Below are positions 1 to 9,715 of a DNA stretch of 25,025 bases, in pieces. Source of the DNA: Chara braunii (Eukaryota > Streptophyta > Charophyceae > Charales > Characeae); NCBI GenBank assembly GCA_003427395.1, contig BFEA01000281.1, positions 777,785 through 802,809 of the forward strand, in the 5' to 3' direction. The notes beneath the pieces are model-generated. The model was not told the DNA's origin, ran no database searches, and saw nothing but the letters and a program-made list of their open reading frames with translations. A program made the translations under genes and the position numbers. How positions within the stretch are numbered: position 1 is the stretch's first letter; the number at the start of each line of letters is the position of its first letter.

Positions 1-56
1 GACTTCAAAATTAAGAGGGAGATACCTTACATCAGGAAAAAAAAAAAAAAAAAAAA

Positions 57-520
57 AGAGAAAAAACAAATTAGTGAGTGGGCAAGCAAGTTTTGACACC
101 ACCATCTTTGAGGAATTTTAGTTTTTGTTTGGCTTAGCAGAATGACTTCAAAATTAAGAGGGAGATACCTTACATCACAAAAAACTTGCAAAACAAAATT
201 CAGAAAAACATAATAATATTATTGTATCACCAGAGTTGTCAGGCCGAACGTACGGAGGCCCCTAAGCTGACCCTCGAACGTTCGGGCTTTCGGGTCCCCG
301 TACAGGGCCCGAACTCGAAGGGGTTCGAACCCCGCAAAAAACTATTTAAGTACCTAAAAATTATTATTTTTTTCTGATTTTGTTTTTGTGAGTTCTCTGT
401 TATGTAAGCTACCTGTCTCTCAATTTTGAAGTCATTCTGTGGAGTCAAAAAATAATGAAAAATCGGCAAAGATGGTGGTTTAAAAACTTGCTTTCCCACT
501 TACTAATTTGTTCTTTTTTT
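57..520. mobile_element. Foldback (long inverted-repeat) element
   Basis: The left arm (about 57-212) and the right arm (about 358-520) are reverse complements of one another with modest divergence. Both contain, in mirrored order, a 'caccatctttg' segment, 'cagaatgacttcaaaatt' and 'acaaaat-cagaaaaa'. The centre (about 234-330) is a CpG-rich core with the palindrome CGAACGTTCG, in sharp contrast to the AT-rich arms. Part of the arm (1-34) is repeated directly at 143-176. No protein is encoded. This fits a MITE or foldback transposon. The boundaries are approximate and the left end may lie outside the window. Confidence 0.7.
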
Positions 521-559
521 CTTTTCACTTTTTGTTTTTCCTTTATTTCGGAGCCTGAA

Positions 560-990
560 AAAAAAAAAAAAAATTCAAACTTTATTTGTAGATTTTCTAT
601 GATGTAAGATACAAATGTATAAAATTTCATGGCATTTGACAAAGCCAAAAAAAAAAAAAAAAATCGCCAAAGATGGCGGTGTCAAAAACTTGCTCGCGCA
701 CGCAATAATTTCATTCTCGTTTTATTTTTTCTTATTTTTATTAATATTATTTATTTTACATTTTTTATTTTTATTTCAAATTTGGTAAGAAATTTGGATG
801 TACTGTTGAGGCAAATGTTGTTTAGTTTATTCTTCTGCATGACATAGTTTTTTTTTTCAGAATTTTTGGATTTTTTTTTTTTTTTTTTTTTTTTTGGTTC
901 CGCGTTCGGTCGAACGTCGGAACGTGTAGAGAGGGGGTCCCAAACGTTCGGGCGTTCGGGTTCGGGTGTTCGGCCCGTCCTGAACGCCGG
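560..990. repeat. Second, partial copy of the foldback arm plus CpG core
   Basis: Positions about 590-730 repeat the order of the right arm at 395-500: 'atgtaag-tac', then a 'tcgccaaagatggcggt' segment, then 'aaaaacttgc'. They are followed at 895-990 by a second CpG-rich core with repeated TTCGGG and CGTTCGG. The opposite arm that would complete a foldback is not seen, because a TA tract and the hammerhead-bearing element begin at 999. Long A runs (644-663) and T runs (868-895) lie inside. Confidence 0.5.
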
Positions 991-998
991 CAACCCTG

Positions 999-1019
999 TA
1001 TATATATATATATATATAT
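999..1019. repeat. (TA)n microsatellite
   Basis: A pure TA run that directly abuts the hammerhead-bearing element. A second TA run (1146-1159) flanks its other side. Confidence 0.9.
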
Positions 1020-1145
1020 CGTCACAAACAGAGAAGAGGACAACAAACGAGGGGCCGTGACAAACTGTTTCGTCGGAGTTTCACCGACTCATCAGGAGGC
1101 TGAACCCTCAACAGTCTGCAGAATCCCCTCACTGATTACACTGTG
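1020..1145 (-). mobile_element. Small non-autonomous element carrying a hammerhead ribozyme, inserted in TA repeat
   Basis: About 125 bp, flanked by TA tracts. The same sequence recurs in inverted orientation at 4212-4308, also between TA tracts, so this is a dispersed family. The two copies agree across the segments 'gtcacaaacag', 'gaagaggacaacaaacgagg' and 'acaaactgtttcgtcggag'. The copy at 4212 carries about 30 extra bases (an 'aactgcccggtaaaccgtag'-type block) that this copy lacks. A hammerhead core on the minus strand and TA-rich target sites are reminiscent of Penelope-like retroelement termini, but no reverse transcriptase is present, so the class is inference. Confidence 0.6.
1049..1109 (-). 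ncRNA. Hammerhead ribozyme motif (type I-like, short stem III)
   Basis: Read on the minus strand, CTGATGA (1089-1095) is followed by GTCGG, a 7-base loop and CCGAC (1072-1088), which form a perfect 5-bp stem II. Next come GAAA (1068-1071) and ACA-GTT-TGT-C, a 3-bp stem III with a 3-base loop that ends in the GTC cleavage triplet. Cleavage is expected after the C at 1059. Stem I can form from GCC/GGC and GAGGG/CCCTC (1049-1056 with 1099-1109), with a bulge and a 2x2 mismatch next to the core. All invariant core bases are present. The very short stem III is known from hammerheads in Penelope-like elements. The weak point is the mismatched base of stem I. Confidence 0.7.
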
Positions 1146-1159
1146 ATATATATATATAT
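1146..1159. repeat. (TA)n microsatellite
   Basis: TA run bordering the hammerhead element on its right, followed by a TG run. Confidence 0.85.
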
Positions 1160-1519
1160 GTGTGTGTGTGGATGTATGTATGAGTGAGTTGTGGTTGCGC
1201 ATGCATGACACGATGGTTCCATGTGTGTAATTGTGTAAGAGTGTCTGAGTCTTGTCGCTCGCCCCGCTCACTCGCGTTAAGAATCCTGCTCAACGAGGAT
1301 CCTTAAAATGTGAGTGTCGACGAAGGTTATCTAGTCGAATGCTACATTGGATGTTGACGTGTTTTCCCTCTCTCGTTGATCTTTTTGAAATAAAGGTATG
1401 GATATGTTGATGATGGATGAATGCATGTTGTTGTTTTTATAAGAAACAAAACCCCAATCTATCCATGAGGGGCGTCATGTGACGGAAAGCAGGTCCGACG
1501 TCCTGTATATTTTATATAA
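1160..1519. other. Intergenic stretch with a small hairpin
   Basis: No coding potential is seen. An 11-bp stem (TTAAGAATCCT at 1277-1287 against AGGATCCTTAA at 1296-1306, one mismatch) forms a hairpin with an 8-base loop. A GAAATAAAGG string near 1387 resembles a polyadenylation signal, but no gene was found to use it. Confidence 0.35.
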
Positions 1520-2115
1520 ATTAGGTAAAATTGCATTTCAAGTTGTACCCTACTTAAAAATGAAAATACTTGCTATACGAGTCTGATCGCAGAACTTGCA
1601 TTTATACTCGGACCCCGTTCAACTTTGTATAGTACCTAATTTTTCCCTTGTGCAAAATTGTAGGCATACCCAGTCTACAGGCCTTGAGTTCCGAACAACA
1701 AAATTATGCCCATGCGTAGAAATGGGTTGGCAAAATTGCGGGTGTACCGACAACTAGGGGCGGGCTCTGGATGACAACCACAAAATTATGCTCATGCTCA
1801 CCACGTGGACTGCTGTGGTACAATGATTGTTTGGTATAAGCATAATTTCATCCTTTGGTAATATGGTACATGATCATTTGGTCAGTTCACCTCAGTTCCA
1901 AATACGCTCATACTTTTGTTTGTGTATGTCCATAATTTGTGCATTTCGGTAGCTGGTTATAACTGCAATTTTGCGGTACCAATTTGGTCCACCTCTTGGG
2001 TATGCAAATAATTTTGACCGACAGTTTTCAAGGAATAGGTGCACAATGGCTCTAAGACTGAATATAGTGGGTATTTCCATCTTTAAGTGGGGTATATATG
2101 CAATTTTTCCTGCAA
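1520..2115. mobile_element. Degenerate ~600-bp inverted repeat with internal short repeats
   Basis: The outer ends are inverted copies. 'aaaattgcat...accctacttaaaaatgaaaatac' (1527-1570) matches the reverse complement of 2066-2110 ('gtatttccatctttaag...gtatatatgcaattttt'). The arms also share recurring CAAAATT(A/G)TG-CAT-type units at about 50-bp spacing (near 1653, 1699, 1732, 1781 and, inverted, near 1835, 1935, 1965). This looks like an old foldback transposon with internal subterminal repeats. No ORF of note lies inside. Confidence 0.5.
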
Positions 2116-3802
2116 ATTATTATGTCGGGGACTAGTGTGCTATGATCAGGAGACTCCTTATTGTACCTAGTCGTCACAACTGACCAGCCGCTATATTACT
2201 CCCAAGCCCCCCCCCCTTCCCCTTTCTACATCGGTTTTATCTTCTTGTAGTTAGGATCTTTTCTGGAAAAAACCTATGTGCCCTTAATCTATAGAGCAAT
2301 AATTCTCCTATTACAAACTTTCACTTGCAGGAAGAATCGTAACGAGTAGACTAACTGGGCTCCCTCGGATTATGAACACCAAACACTCCACTCGGCTAAC
2401 GTTCCTGTTGCTACCGTTTTCTTCATCTTTTATCTTCGACTATATGTTTTATCGTATGATTAGAACCACGATCAACCAATGAGCGTGAGTGAACCTCGCG
2501 TGTGATTCAAGGATTTTGAAATGAGCATTCTTTTAAAGTTAACTTGTGAAAATCTTTGTTATTCCTGTTGCTTTAAAATGACAAAGTCCAATATTTTTTC
2601 TTATCGTGATGAGATGTTTAGTTTGGATTATTGATCTATGTTGCTGTCTTATTTTACTCTTTCCGAAGCACTGGTGATTCTCTCCTCAATTGTTTTTTTT
2701 TTAGTTCATTCATTAGTTTCCTTGGTAATCCACCCCCGTAAAACAAACACCGGTGAAAAAAGTCACATTGTATTACTTTATTTCCCTTGCGAAGTCGAAT
2801 TCCAAAGTTAATGGGGGTGATCACATTGTTTTGTGAGAGGTGGATGCATTTTCGTCGACCATGTAGATTGAACCAGCTGAGTCATCGAGGCATTGACTTC
2901 TCGAACACCCTCGCCCATGACCTTTTCTGTACAACGAGGACAAAACATGTGTCTGTGAGTGGGATGTACGTGAAGACGTAGCCAAGATCAGCGACTCTTA
3001 TCATCATTTTCCCTCATAAGCATGATGTTCCAGATTCGTTGTCGAAGCAGAAACCCTTACAAGGGTATCTGCTTCATATGTTCAATGTCGAGCATTATCC
3101 GACTATTGATGGGATTTTGTTTGAATGCTTTGACTTGATGAGAATGAGGTTTTGCCGAAGTCTATTCATACCTGACCGTTGAGGCTAAGGTGTTTCACCT
3201 AAAGTTCTGACCCTTGCGGCCTCCGAGGGCGACGACGAGGATTGGTGGTGTGGCTGACCGCCCCCCATGTTTAGTGAGGCCGCACAAGCATGTGGCCGGT
3301 TGAAACACTTAATCCATACTTATTAAAATTGTGACGTGGGGCTGGTAAGCCGTGTGATTCAGGGTCTAAATGACTTAAAAGAGTGACCGCTTTGTGTGTA
3401 CGATCACGACGTAGAAAAACGTAGATTATCATTTTTGTTTTTGAGATCGTAACACTACCATCGTCGAGGGGTTGAACTCACACTCAGGAAAGAAAGGATC
3501 TGCATCCTACCCTATCAGGTAGGATATACATCTGATCTAAGGGTGTGGCAGCCAACCGGTTGAGTAGCGAAGGCATGCGGAGCCTACCGATCACGAGCTG
3601 GGCACCGGTTTGGGGACGAACTCTTCAAATAGACGAGATGTTTTTGCTACTTCCGTAGTAGGAGCTAGACCAGTAGGTATCGCATCGAATTGCCACTCAG
3701 CGGATACCGGGATCGAATCCGAAGACGGGCCTGCCTTGGCTAGCTCCATTTTGGAGCAACCCTACGAGAAGTTGCATGTTTGGCCCAGTCGATTTCGACC
3801 TT
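2116..3802. other. Unassigned DNA
   Basis: AT-rich at the left, with a C run near 2207, then mixed composition. Only short ORFs of 60-80 codons are present, without recognisable motifs. No RNA gene, repeat family or promoter could be supported here. Confidence 0.4.
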
Positions 3803-3904
3803 GCGATTGCGAGATCGCACAACGAAAATTGTCCGTTCTGTAGATTAGCATGACCCTCGCGCAAGGATGAGACGCATAAATCGAGAATGGTTCAAAGTTT
3901 TCTT
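3803..3904 (+). pseudogene. U6 spliceosomal snRNA-like sequence, probably a pseudogene
   Basis: The 3' two thirds match plant U6: GATTAGCATG, the internal stem-loop region CGCAAGGATGA with the AGC triad, and ACGCATAAATCGAGAATGG followed by a T-rich end with TTTT at 3898-3901 (Pol III terminator). A 5' hairpin GCGAT-TGCGAG-ATCGC (3803-3818) occupies the place of the U6 5' stem-loop, and AAAATTG follows as in U6. The length of about 100 nt is right. The essential ACAGAGA box is missing: where it should be the sequence reads TTCTGTA, close to its reverse complement. No plant upstream sequence element or TATA box at the expected distance is seen. It is therefore most likely a dead copy. Confidence 0.65.
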
Positions 3905-4038
3905 TTATTCTTTTACTCGGCGGTTTGATTCCACTGGGAATCGAACTTGAGTCTGCTTGCTGCAAGTACTTGGTTGGGCCATGAATAGGGGTGAACGGAG
4001 CAGTCGTTGGAATAAGCCAACGATCGAACGAAAAAAAA

Positions 4039-4127
4039 AACTAAGACAAGAGTGTCACATGGTGCGTTTGCCAGAGGCGTCTGACTTACCTATTGCAAAC
4101 GCACCATGTGGTGCTCTTGTCTTAGTT
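4039..4127. repeat. Long hairpin: 33-bp stem, 23-base loop
   Basis: The left arm at 4039-4071 and the right arm at 4095-4127 are inverted copies with only three mismatches, clustered in the middle of the stem. The outer end pairs ACTAAGACAAGAG with CTCTTGTCTTAGT, and the inner end pairs CATGGTGCGTTTGC with GCAAACGCACCATG. The size and shape fit a tiny MITE or a pre-miRNA-like foldback. No coding sequence is involved. Confidence 0.8.
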
Positions 4128-4186
4128 ATAACTTCCAACAGGTAAGCCAGATGATCGTTTTCACGCGTGTTAGACCTAACCTTTCT

Positions 4187-4211
4187 TATATATATATATA
4201 TATATATATAT
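4187..4211. repeat. (TA)n microsatellite
   Basis: TA run directly left of the truncated hammerhead-element copy. Confidence 0.9.
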
Positions 4212-4308
4212 TGGTGAAACTCCGACGAAACAGTTTGTCACAGCCCCTCGTTTGTTGTCCTCTTCTCTCTCTCTGCCTACGGTTTACCGGGCAGTTCTGT
4301 TTGTGACG
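4212..4308 (+). mobile_element. Second copy of the hammerhead element, truncated inside stem II
   Basis: Inverted relative to the 1020-1145 copy. It carries the 3' half of the ribozyme core (GGTGAAACTCCGAC, GAAA, CAGTTTGTC at 4213-4239), but the CTGATGA box and first stem II strand are replaced by TA repeat, so it cannot cleave. It ends with 'gtttgtgacg', then TA repeat again. It holds about 30 bases (near 4272-4300) absent from the first copy. Confidence 0.6.
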
Positions 4309-4350
4309 ATATATATATATATATATTATATATATATATATATATATATT
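4309..4350. repeat. (TA)n microsatellite
   Basis: TA run with one phase break, directly right of the hammerhead-element copy. Confidence 0.9.
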
Positions 4351-7058
4351 TTGCTCCCCATCATTTGAAATAGCAGTTGTGCCTTGAATCCATTTGGATG
4401 TGAACTCTGGTCTGCATTTCAACAATTCATGGTTCTACTTTAGAGGCACAACATTACAAAGGGCATTGCTAGGCCAATAAAAAAACAAAAAAAGAAAGGG
4501 GAAAAAAAAAAAAAAAAACGAATAAACGAGATCATGATTTTGAAAAAAACTGTATTTTGCAGTTTGCACCAATATTGTTTTAGTGACGTAAATGATTTTT
4601 GTCAGCCCTGAAAAGTTCTCAGAGTAGTTGGGCAAAGTCACGCACATTAATGTTTTTTATATTTTTTTTATTTGCCGAGTTTTAAATTAAAAATCGCGAA
4701 AGTTGTGATTTTTTCGCACCTCGCTTTCGGACTGTCAGGATTTGAACTCGTGATTATCACGAGCTGTTATTCCCCCTCACTAAGTTGACACTCTCCAGAA
4801 CGGGCGCCAGACAGAAAAAGGCAGCCAATGGCTGTCCAGGACTTGCTTATTTTTAATGTGGGAGAGATTTCTCAAATACCAAAACGTGGAGAAAGGTCGT
4901 AGCTGGGAACTTTTCAACCCATAACCACGACAAGGTGGTGCAACTATACAATTTTTTTAAGGGTTGTCTAGCCCATTGCCTGCAAACCGCAGATCAGGGC
5001 TATAACGACTGAAGCCTCAAGTTCTAATGCCCTCAAACTATTAGATAGTCGAAAATCTGATTTATCATCGTTAGATTGAGCACCGAAAGTGTGCTTACTT
5101 AGGTCAAACCTCTTGTAGGGGTTGAGCAGACCTCCATTTTTAATGAGAGGTTTCTCTGGAACCTTGGTTCCAAGGCCAGATGGGACATCTTGGGGTCCTC
5201 ATCGTGGGATGCATGGGCTGCAAAGGAAGGTGTATATATGTCGAACGAGGTGGACCAAATTTGGGTATAGAAGTTATTGTTCGCAACATGAAGTGACAAT
5301 AACTGCTCCATGATTTCAGCATAGGGTGAAAGAAAAGGTGACAAATGACAACCTAACAATGAATTCGGGACTCAGCAAATGGAACTGAGATGTACAAACC
5401 TATAACTAAAATGAAGGGAGTGATACTGTCAAAAGTTTGGCAGATCAGCATTACCTCTTAAGGGGTTATGCCCCCGAAATTTTTGTGCGGCAGCGACCAT
5501 TATTTGCAGTGGGGTTATGTTGCCGAAATCTCGGTATGTTCGCAACACTAAATTTCGGAGGAAAGGTGCTACCGTTTTTACGGTATGGCGACGATAACGT
5601 TTTTCAGTGGGAGAATGCTGTCCGTTTGACGACGATAAACAATTTTTTTTTAGGGGACGTACCGCTGGTTTGACGATGTAATATTTGCAGTTTGAACAAG
5701 GGGTCGTGGTAGTACTAGCTATAATGTGCGCTCGGAACTTAGCTCTAAGGGTGATGTTCGACTACGATGTGTGCCATTTTTTTTATTATAGAGGAGTGCA
5801 CAAGGGCGTGATCAGCAACCTTGGGTCATGTTTGGTGGTGAATTGTGTTGTATGACACTCGTGAATCAGCTGGGACGCATGTGTCAGGCTATTTATTTTT
5901 TAGGGAACCACGTGATGCAATGCGTGGGCCAGTAGGATCAGTTGGGACACGAGCAGGCGACATAGTGACCACTGAGACTCATGACACTTGCGGTTTCAAC
6001 ATTCGGGACCACCTTTAGTTTTTGGGAAACACACGGAGTGAGTGGTTTAGGTAACGCGGACCATCTAGTGCAATGATTGGTGGTGTGGAACGATCTAGGA
6101 CCACTTGGGACCAATTGGCAATGACGTGGGACCGATTAATTTTTTTTTGGACTTGCGCGGCTTGCCGTTTTCACACCTGGATTTACCACGTGTAGGGCTT
6201 GCGAGTTAAGGACAGATTGGGACAAGCGGTTGGCTCGAGACTTGACTCGGAACTGCGGTCGTCTTCGAGGACACTACTTTTCTAATTGGTTGTCTTGAGT
6301 GAGCCAGGGTACAATCAATATCACTTTACTCAAGGTCAGTTGAATGACTCAAAGTCCCCTACATAACCGGTTGAACACACAATGTGTTTGACACTATTTG
6401 TTTTAAACATTAAAAAAAAAAAGAGTACCCCAGACCACTTCCTAGAGAGTGGGACATGCAACATTTCAAGTAATGCAGCTGATTAAGAATCATCCGCAAA
6501 ACAACCTGCCATCAAACTTGAAGAAAACTGAAACATATGGAGGCAGGTGTGTGCGTGTCCAATCTGGAATGCATGACTTTGGCAAAGTGTCTCATCAAGT
6601 CAGAACTGGGGCAGTCTGACTACCGTGTCGGTTGCATCGAGGTTATTGTCGAAGTCAACTTTTCGTTGGTGGCTCGGTATGATTTTTTTGTTCATCGAGT
6701 TCGACCCGAGGTGGTTGGGTTTTTATTTCGATCTTGTGTTGTAAGTTCTACCATGTGGTGCTTAGGTTCTTTCAGTTATCGTTTCAACTTATGTTGAATC
6801 GTACATACATGTTTATGGACTACGATCAATTTGTTTTTATGTATTTGAGTGCAATTATTATCACATTTTTTTTGCTAGTAGTTAAGGGACTAGGATTGAG
6901 TTGTGGGTTTCATGCTTGGTTGGGACCACAGGAAGTACACCTGGCGCACCCGGCTAGAGCGACAAAGGGATGACGCGATCACACCCGTCTTGGCCATTCG
7001 CGCGGTTATTTTGCGTTGTCCCCAAGTTGTCTCTCATTTCGTTTTGTTTAACTCGTGA
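4351..7058. other. Unassigned DNA without a supportable gene
   Basis: Short ORFs only, none above 90 codons and none recognised. Near 5460-5550 'ggggttatg-ccgaaat' occurs twice (about 5462 and 5512), hinting at a decayed tandem repeat. The string AATTTGGTCCACCTC at about 1980 recurs in inverted form near 5250. A-rich and T-rich runs occur at 4502-4518 and 5641-5650. Confidence 0.35.
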
Positions 7059-7322
7059 GTGACGTGGTCGAGAGGGCTCTCACCTTTCGCGAGAGAGGGT
7101 GGGAGCCGAAGCGCTCAACATTGTTACGTGGGTTTTGTGATTATTGATACCCATTTCTCACCTTATTCTGTTTCGCTTCCCATTGACACGTTGACCGTCA
7201 TCCCGTGGCTGACAGTTGCTCCCCATTGGCCCTGCATCTTATGTGGCGATTACCGCTGTACGAAACAGTTCCTAGCCCAAGGGCTCGACTATCGTATACA
7301 TGATGAAAAAGGAACTCAATGA
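7059..7322 (+). pseudogene. Fragment of an unknown Cys-motif protein (family member B)
   Basis: An open frame of 87 codons with no ATG. I do not recognise a database family, but it is clearly related to the ORF ending at 17889. Shared features in order are GFV-hydrophobic-ID, FSP, an LP, (D)LTV-PW, A-W, then C-x2-C-x4-C (here CILCGDYRC) at about residues 58-66. The Cys pattern could bind zinc, but that is inference. Lack of a start codon and of extended similarity suggests an exon or a decayed repeat-borne copy. Coding limits are those of the open frame. Confidence 0.35.
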
Positions 7323-7447
7323 GAAAGCAGTGAGACTGCGACCCTTCGACTCAAATTCTGAGCTCTACGAGGATCACCATCAAACCCTCATCCAAAACTG
7401 ATATCCTACGTGTATCCCTGCTATCATTCGGCCCGAAAAAAGACATC

Positions 7448-7867
7448 ATGTTGCTCGGGACAAGTTCAAAGATGCTTTCTGGGTTAGGTAGTCGTTGCAA
7501 GGTATTCTCTTCCACCTTTCCTGCGTTACCTGTCACTCCATATCTGGGACCACACGGGAGATTTCAGTTTTGTCTGGGTCTCCACACTCAATTTTTCAAA
7601 AATCCTTGGCACACCGAATTTTCACTTTCCAGGGCCTTTTCCACGTTCTATTCACTCGGTCTGGAAAGCATTGCAGGGCGTGAGGTTAGAGCATCACACG
7701 CGACCAAAAAAAATCGGAGGCTCTGGGCAACCAGACCAAAATGGCTGGTGGTGCCAGCCAAAACAAAACCAAAAATGCCAGGCTGGCATTTCGGCAAAGC
7801 TTGGAGCGCAGTCGGAATCCGCGTTGTGCGAAAGAGGCATGAATGTACTGGTCGTGCGAGCAAGTGA
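7448..7867 (+). CDS. Hypothetical ORF, 139 codons
   Basis: ATG-initiated and open for 139 codons. There is no recognisable domain. The C-terminal half is Lys/Arg/Trp-rich. No ribosome, promoter or splice context supports it, and length alone is weak evidence in this background. It may be chance or part of a repeat. Confidence 0.15.
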   Translation: MLLGTSSKMLSGLGSRCKVFSSTFPALPVTPYLGPHGRFQFCLGLHTQFFKNPWHTEFSLSRAFSTFYSLGLESIAGREVRASHATKKNRRLWATRPKWLVVPAKTKPKMPGWHFGKAWSAVGIRVVRKRHECTGRASK

Positions 7868-7932
7868 TCGGATTAAATGTGACTTCTTTCAGTTCTTAGC
7901 CAATTGATTCATGTGCGCCAGTGTACCATTCA

Positions 7933-8367
7933 ATGACCAAGAACAATGGGGGGCCAGTTTATCTGTTCCTGGTCCTATGCCCTGGTCCTGTTTCTGTGTC
8001 TATCCCAAACCTCCCACCTAGGGTAAGCCATACCACCTTGGTGGCCCTCCTAAAAAACAAAAAGTCGGGCAGAGAGAGTGTTAATGGCCCTAAGTTCAAA
8101 CCTTCCTCCCAGTTTCTGCAACCTGCAAAGGTCAGATCAGAACTAGGAATAGAGACAAATATTGCACTAGCTGAGCAATTCTTCCTGCGACAGAAACAGC
8201 ACTACCCCCACAAAGAGCGCAGCAAACCCCTTGTCAAGGGTCAGGGGGTGACCAAAACCGAAAGTTGCAACCTTGAGTTCAAGAAAAATCCCCCTGTCAT
8301 TTCTATTCTGTGTGATCAGATTGACCACCTTATCAAATGGGCAAGTTCCTCAAATCCAGAACACTGA
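7933..8367 (+). CDS. Hypothetical ORF, about 144 codons
   Basis: Open frame with ATG at 7933. The N-terminus is hydrophobic (YLFLVLCPGPVSVSIP) and the rest is polar and basic. The stop is followed at once by an A-rich run (8371-8395). That could be a retroposed poly(A) tail or a plain homopolymer. No family is recognised. Confidence 0.2.
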   Translation: MTKNNGGPVYLFLVLCPGPVSVSIPNLPPRVSHTTLVALLKNKKSGRESVNGPKFKPSSQFLQPAKVRSELGIETNIALAEQFFLRQKQHYPHKERSKPLVKGQGVTKTESCNLEFKKNPPVISILCDQIDHLIKWASSSNPEH

Positions 8368-8454
8368 GGGGAAAAAAAAAAAAAAAAAAAAAAAAGAGGG
8401 AGCATCAAAAATCTTTTCAGATATCTCCTCTTCCTTTTCCTGACCCTGCTCCCT

Positions 8455-8526
8455 GTTCCTGCTACTGATCCTGTTCTCAGTCCTGTTTCTGTTCCTGCTA
8501 CTGATCCTGCTCCCAGTCCTGTTCCT
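8455..8526. repeat. 36-bp minisatellite, two units plus decayed flanks
   Basis: Unit GTTCCTGCTACTGATCCTG... occurs at 8455-8490 and 8491-8526 with few differences. It is itself built from CCTGTT/CCTGCT hexamers that continue to about 8560. The reverse strand reads as a Gly/Thr/Ser repeat (GTETG, GSVAG), but there is no supporting gene. Confidence 0.75.
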
Positions 8527-9278
8527 GGTTCAGTTCCTGGTCTGGTTTCTGTCTCAAGTGTTTCTGTTCTGACGATATACAATGCAGTGCTGATCTTTGA
8601 CAGGAGTTATGGACATTAACCAGCCGTTTATCCATGAGGACAGATCGAAGCTGATATTCCTCCCAGGCCCACTACCAGCTCAATGGAGTAGGTTTCGAGC
8701 AGATGTGGCCACTGTATGGCTATATTTCCATCGGACTCCTTCGAACGACCAATTCCCGGTTCCTCATTGCTACTGCTGTCAAGCCCCAAAAACAGGAAAA
8801 AAAAAAAAAACAGAAAAAAAGGATCAAGTCGCAAGCAGAACTGGGCCCCACATTCCTAGCCACTGTTTTGAAACTTTTTCTCCGGGGCCAACTCCCACTA
8901 GCTGTCAAGAAGGGATGGGAATGAGGACCCTTCGTGCGTGTGACAGGCTTTTGAGCCGCAGATAGCAAAGGAATCGGACGGTCCTAATTTTTGTTGCCGT
9001 GCAAATAGTAGGACGGTAGATCTTTGTCACACTCTCATTGGCCATCAACTGTGCGAGGTAGTCTTTCTCATCGCTGAAGGGGTTTCATTTCTGGCCGGTG
9101 TTTCGATGGGTCAGGAATGAAAACAGGTTGGGTAAGGGCCAGAATTGAAAAAGAAAAAAAGGTGAGAAAATGTGTCAGTCTGAGCAGACTGCCCCTGCAC
9201 TTATTCTGACTGTGTTAGTGGAGAGATTGCAACACGGAGGTGAGGACGGTCCGGCAAGCATGGACTAGAGGATTCAAG

Positions 9279-9280
<2 letters not shown>
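8527..9280. other. Unassigned DNA with a MITE-end-like motif
   Basis: A 122-codon open frame (8597-8965) runs through an A-rich tract (8799-8821) and has no recognisable motif. At 8882-8900 GGGGCCAACTCCCACTAGC matches the terminal motif of the MITE family described at 10841 and 14762, so a decayed terminus is likely here. Nothing else is supportable. Confidence 0.35.

Positions 9281-9360
<80 letters not shown>
9281..9360. repeat. (CT)40 microsatellite
   Basis: Uninterrupted CT dinucleotides over 80 bp, followed by a C run. It creates the artificial LSLSLS and RERERE open frames on the two strands. Confidence 0.97.
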
Positions 9361-9363
<3 letters not shown>

Positions 9364-9715
9364 CCCGGGGCACGCACGCACATACTACGTGCTATGTGCG
9401 TGGACGTCCACTCTTCAGCCTTTGTCGCTACTCACCACGTACACCAAAGGCAAAAACTATTGCGATGTACTTTCCAATCTACAGGCAGAAAATACATTCT
9501 CATTTTCCACATTTGGTGAGGTGGAGCATGGGCACTGCCTAAATGCATCAGACGAACTAACTCCTGGCAAATTGTCATCATAGCAGGACCCTTGGACACT
9601 TCTTCTTTTTGTTTTTTTGGTTGTTGCTGGACAAGGTTTTCAGAATTCCTCAAAAAGCTCCCCCCCCAAAAAAAAAGAGCTTCCAATTGGTGTCACAAGG
9701 TGCCACCCCCCGCCG
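9361..9715. other. Unassigned DNA
   Basis: No gene is seen. Two short overlapping open frames have no recognisable content. A poly-C/poly-A junction (9660-9677) lies near the right end. Confidence 0.3.

Noticed and set aside
3938-3990. tRNA gene on the minus strand
   Set aside because: AGTTCGATTCC resembles a B box, but the T-stem does not pair and no D-arm or acceptor stem can be drawn.
4730-4795. tRNA gene or tRNA-like sequence on the minus strand
   Set aside because: AGTTCAAATCC resembles a B box, but the arms do not fold into a cloverleaf.
9201-9542. Ser-Leu or Arg-Glu repeat proteins across CT/GA tracts (also at 17032-17452 and 23938-24372)
   Set aside because: Pure dinucleotide translation products with no flanking coding signal.
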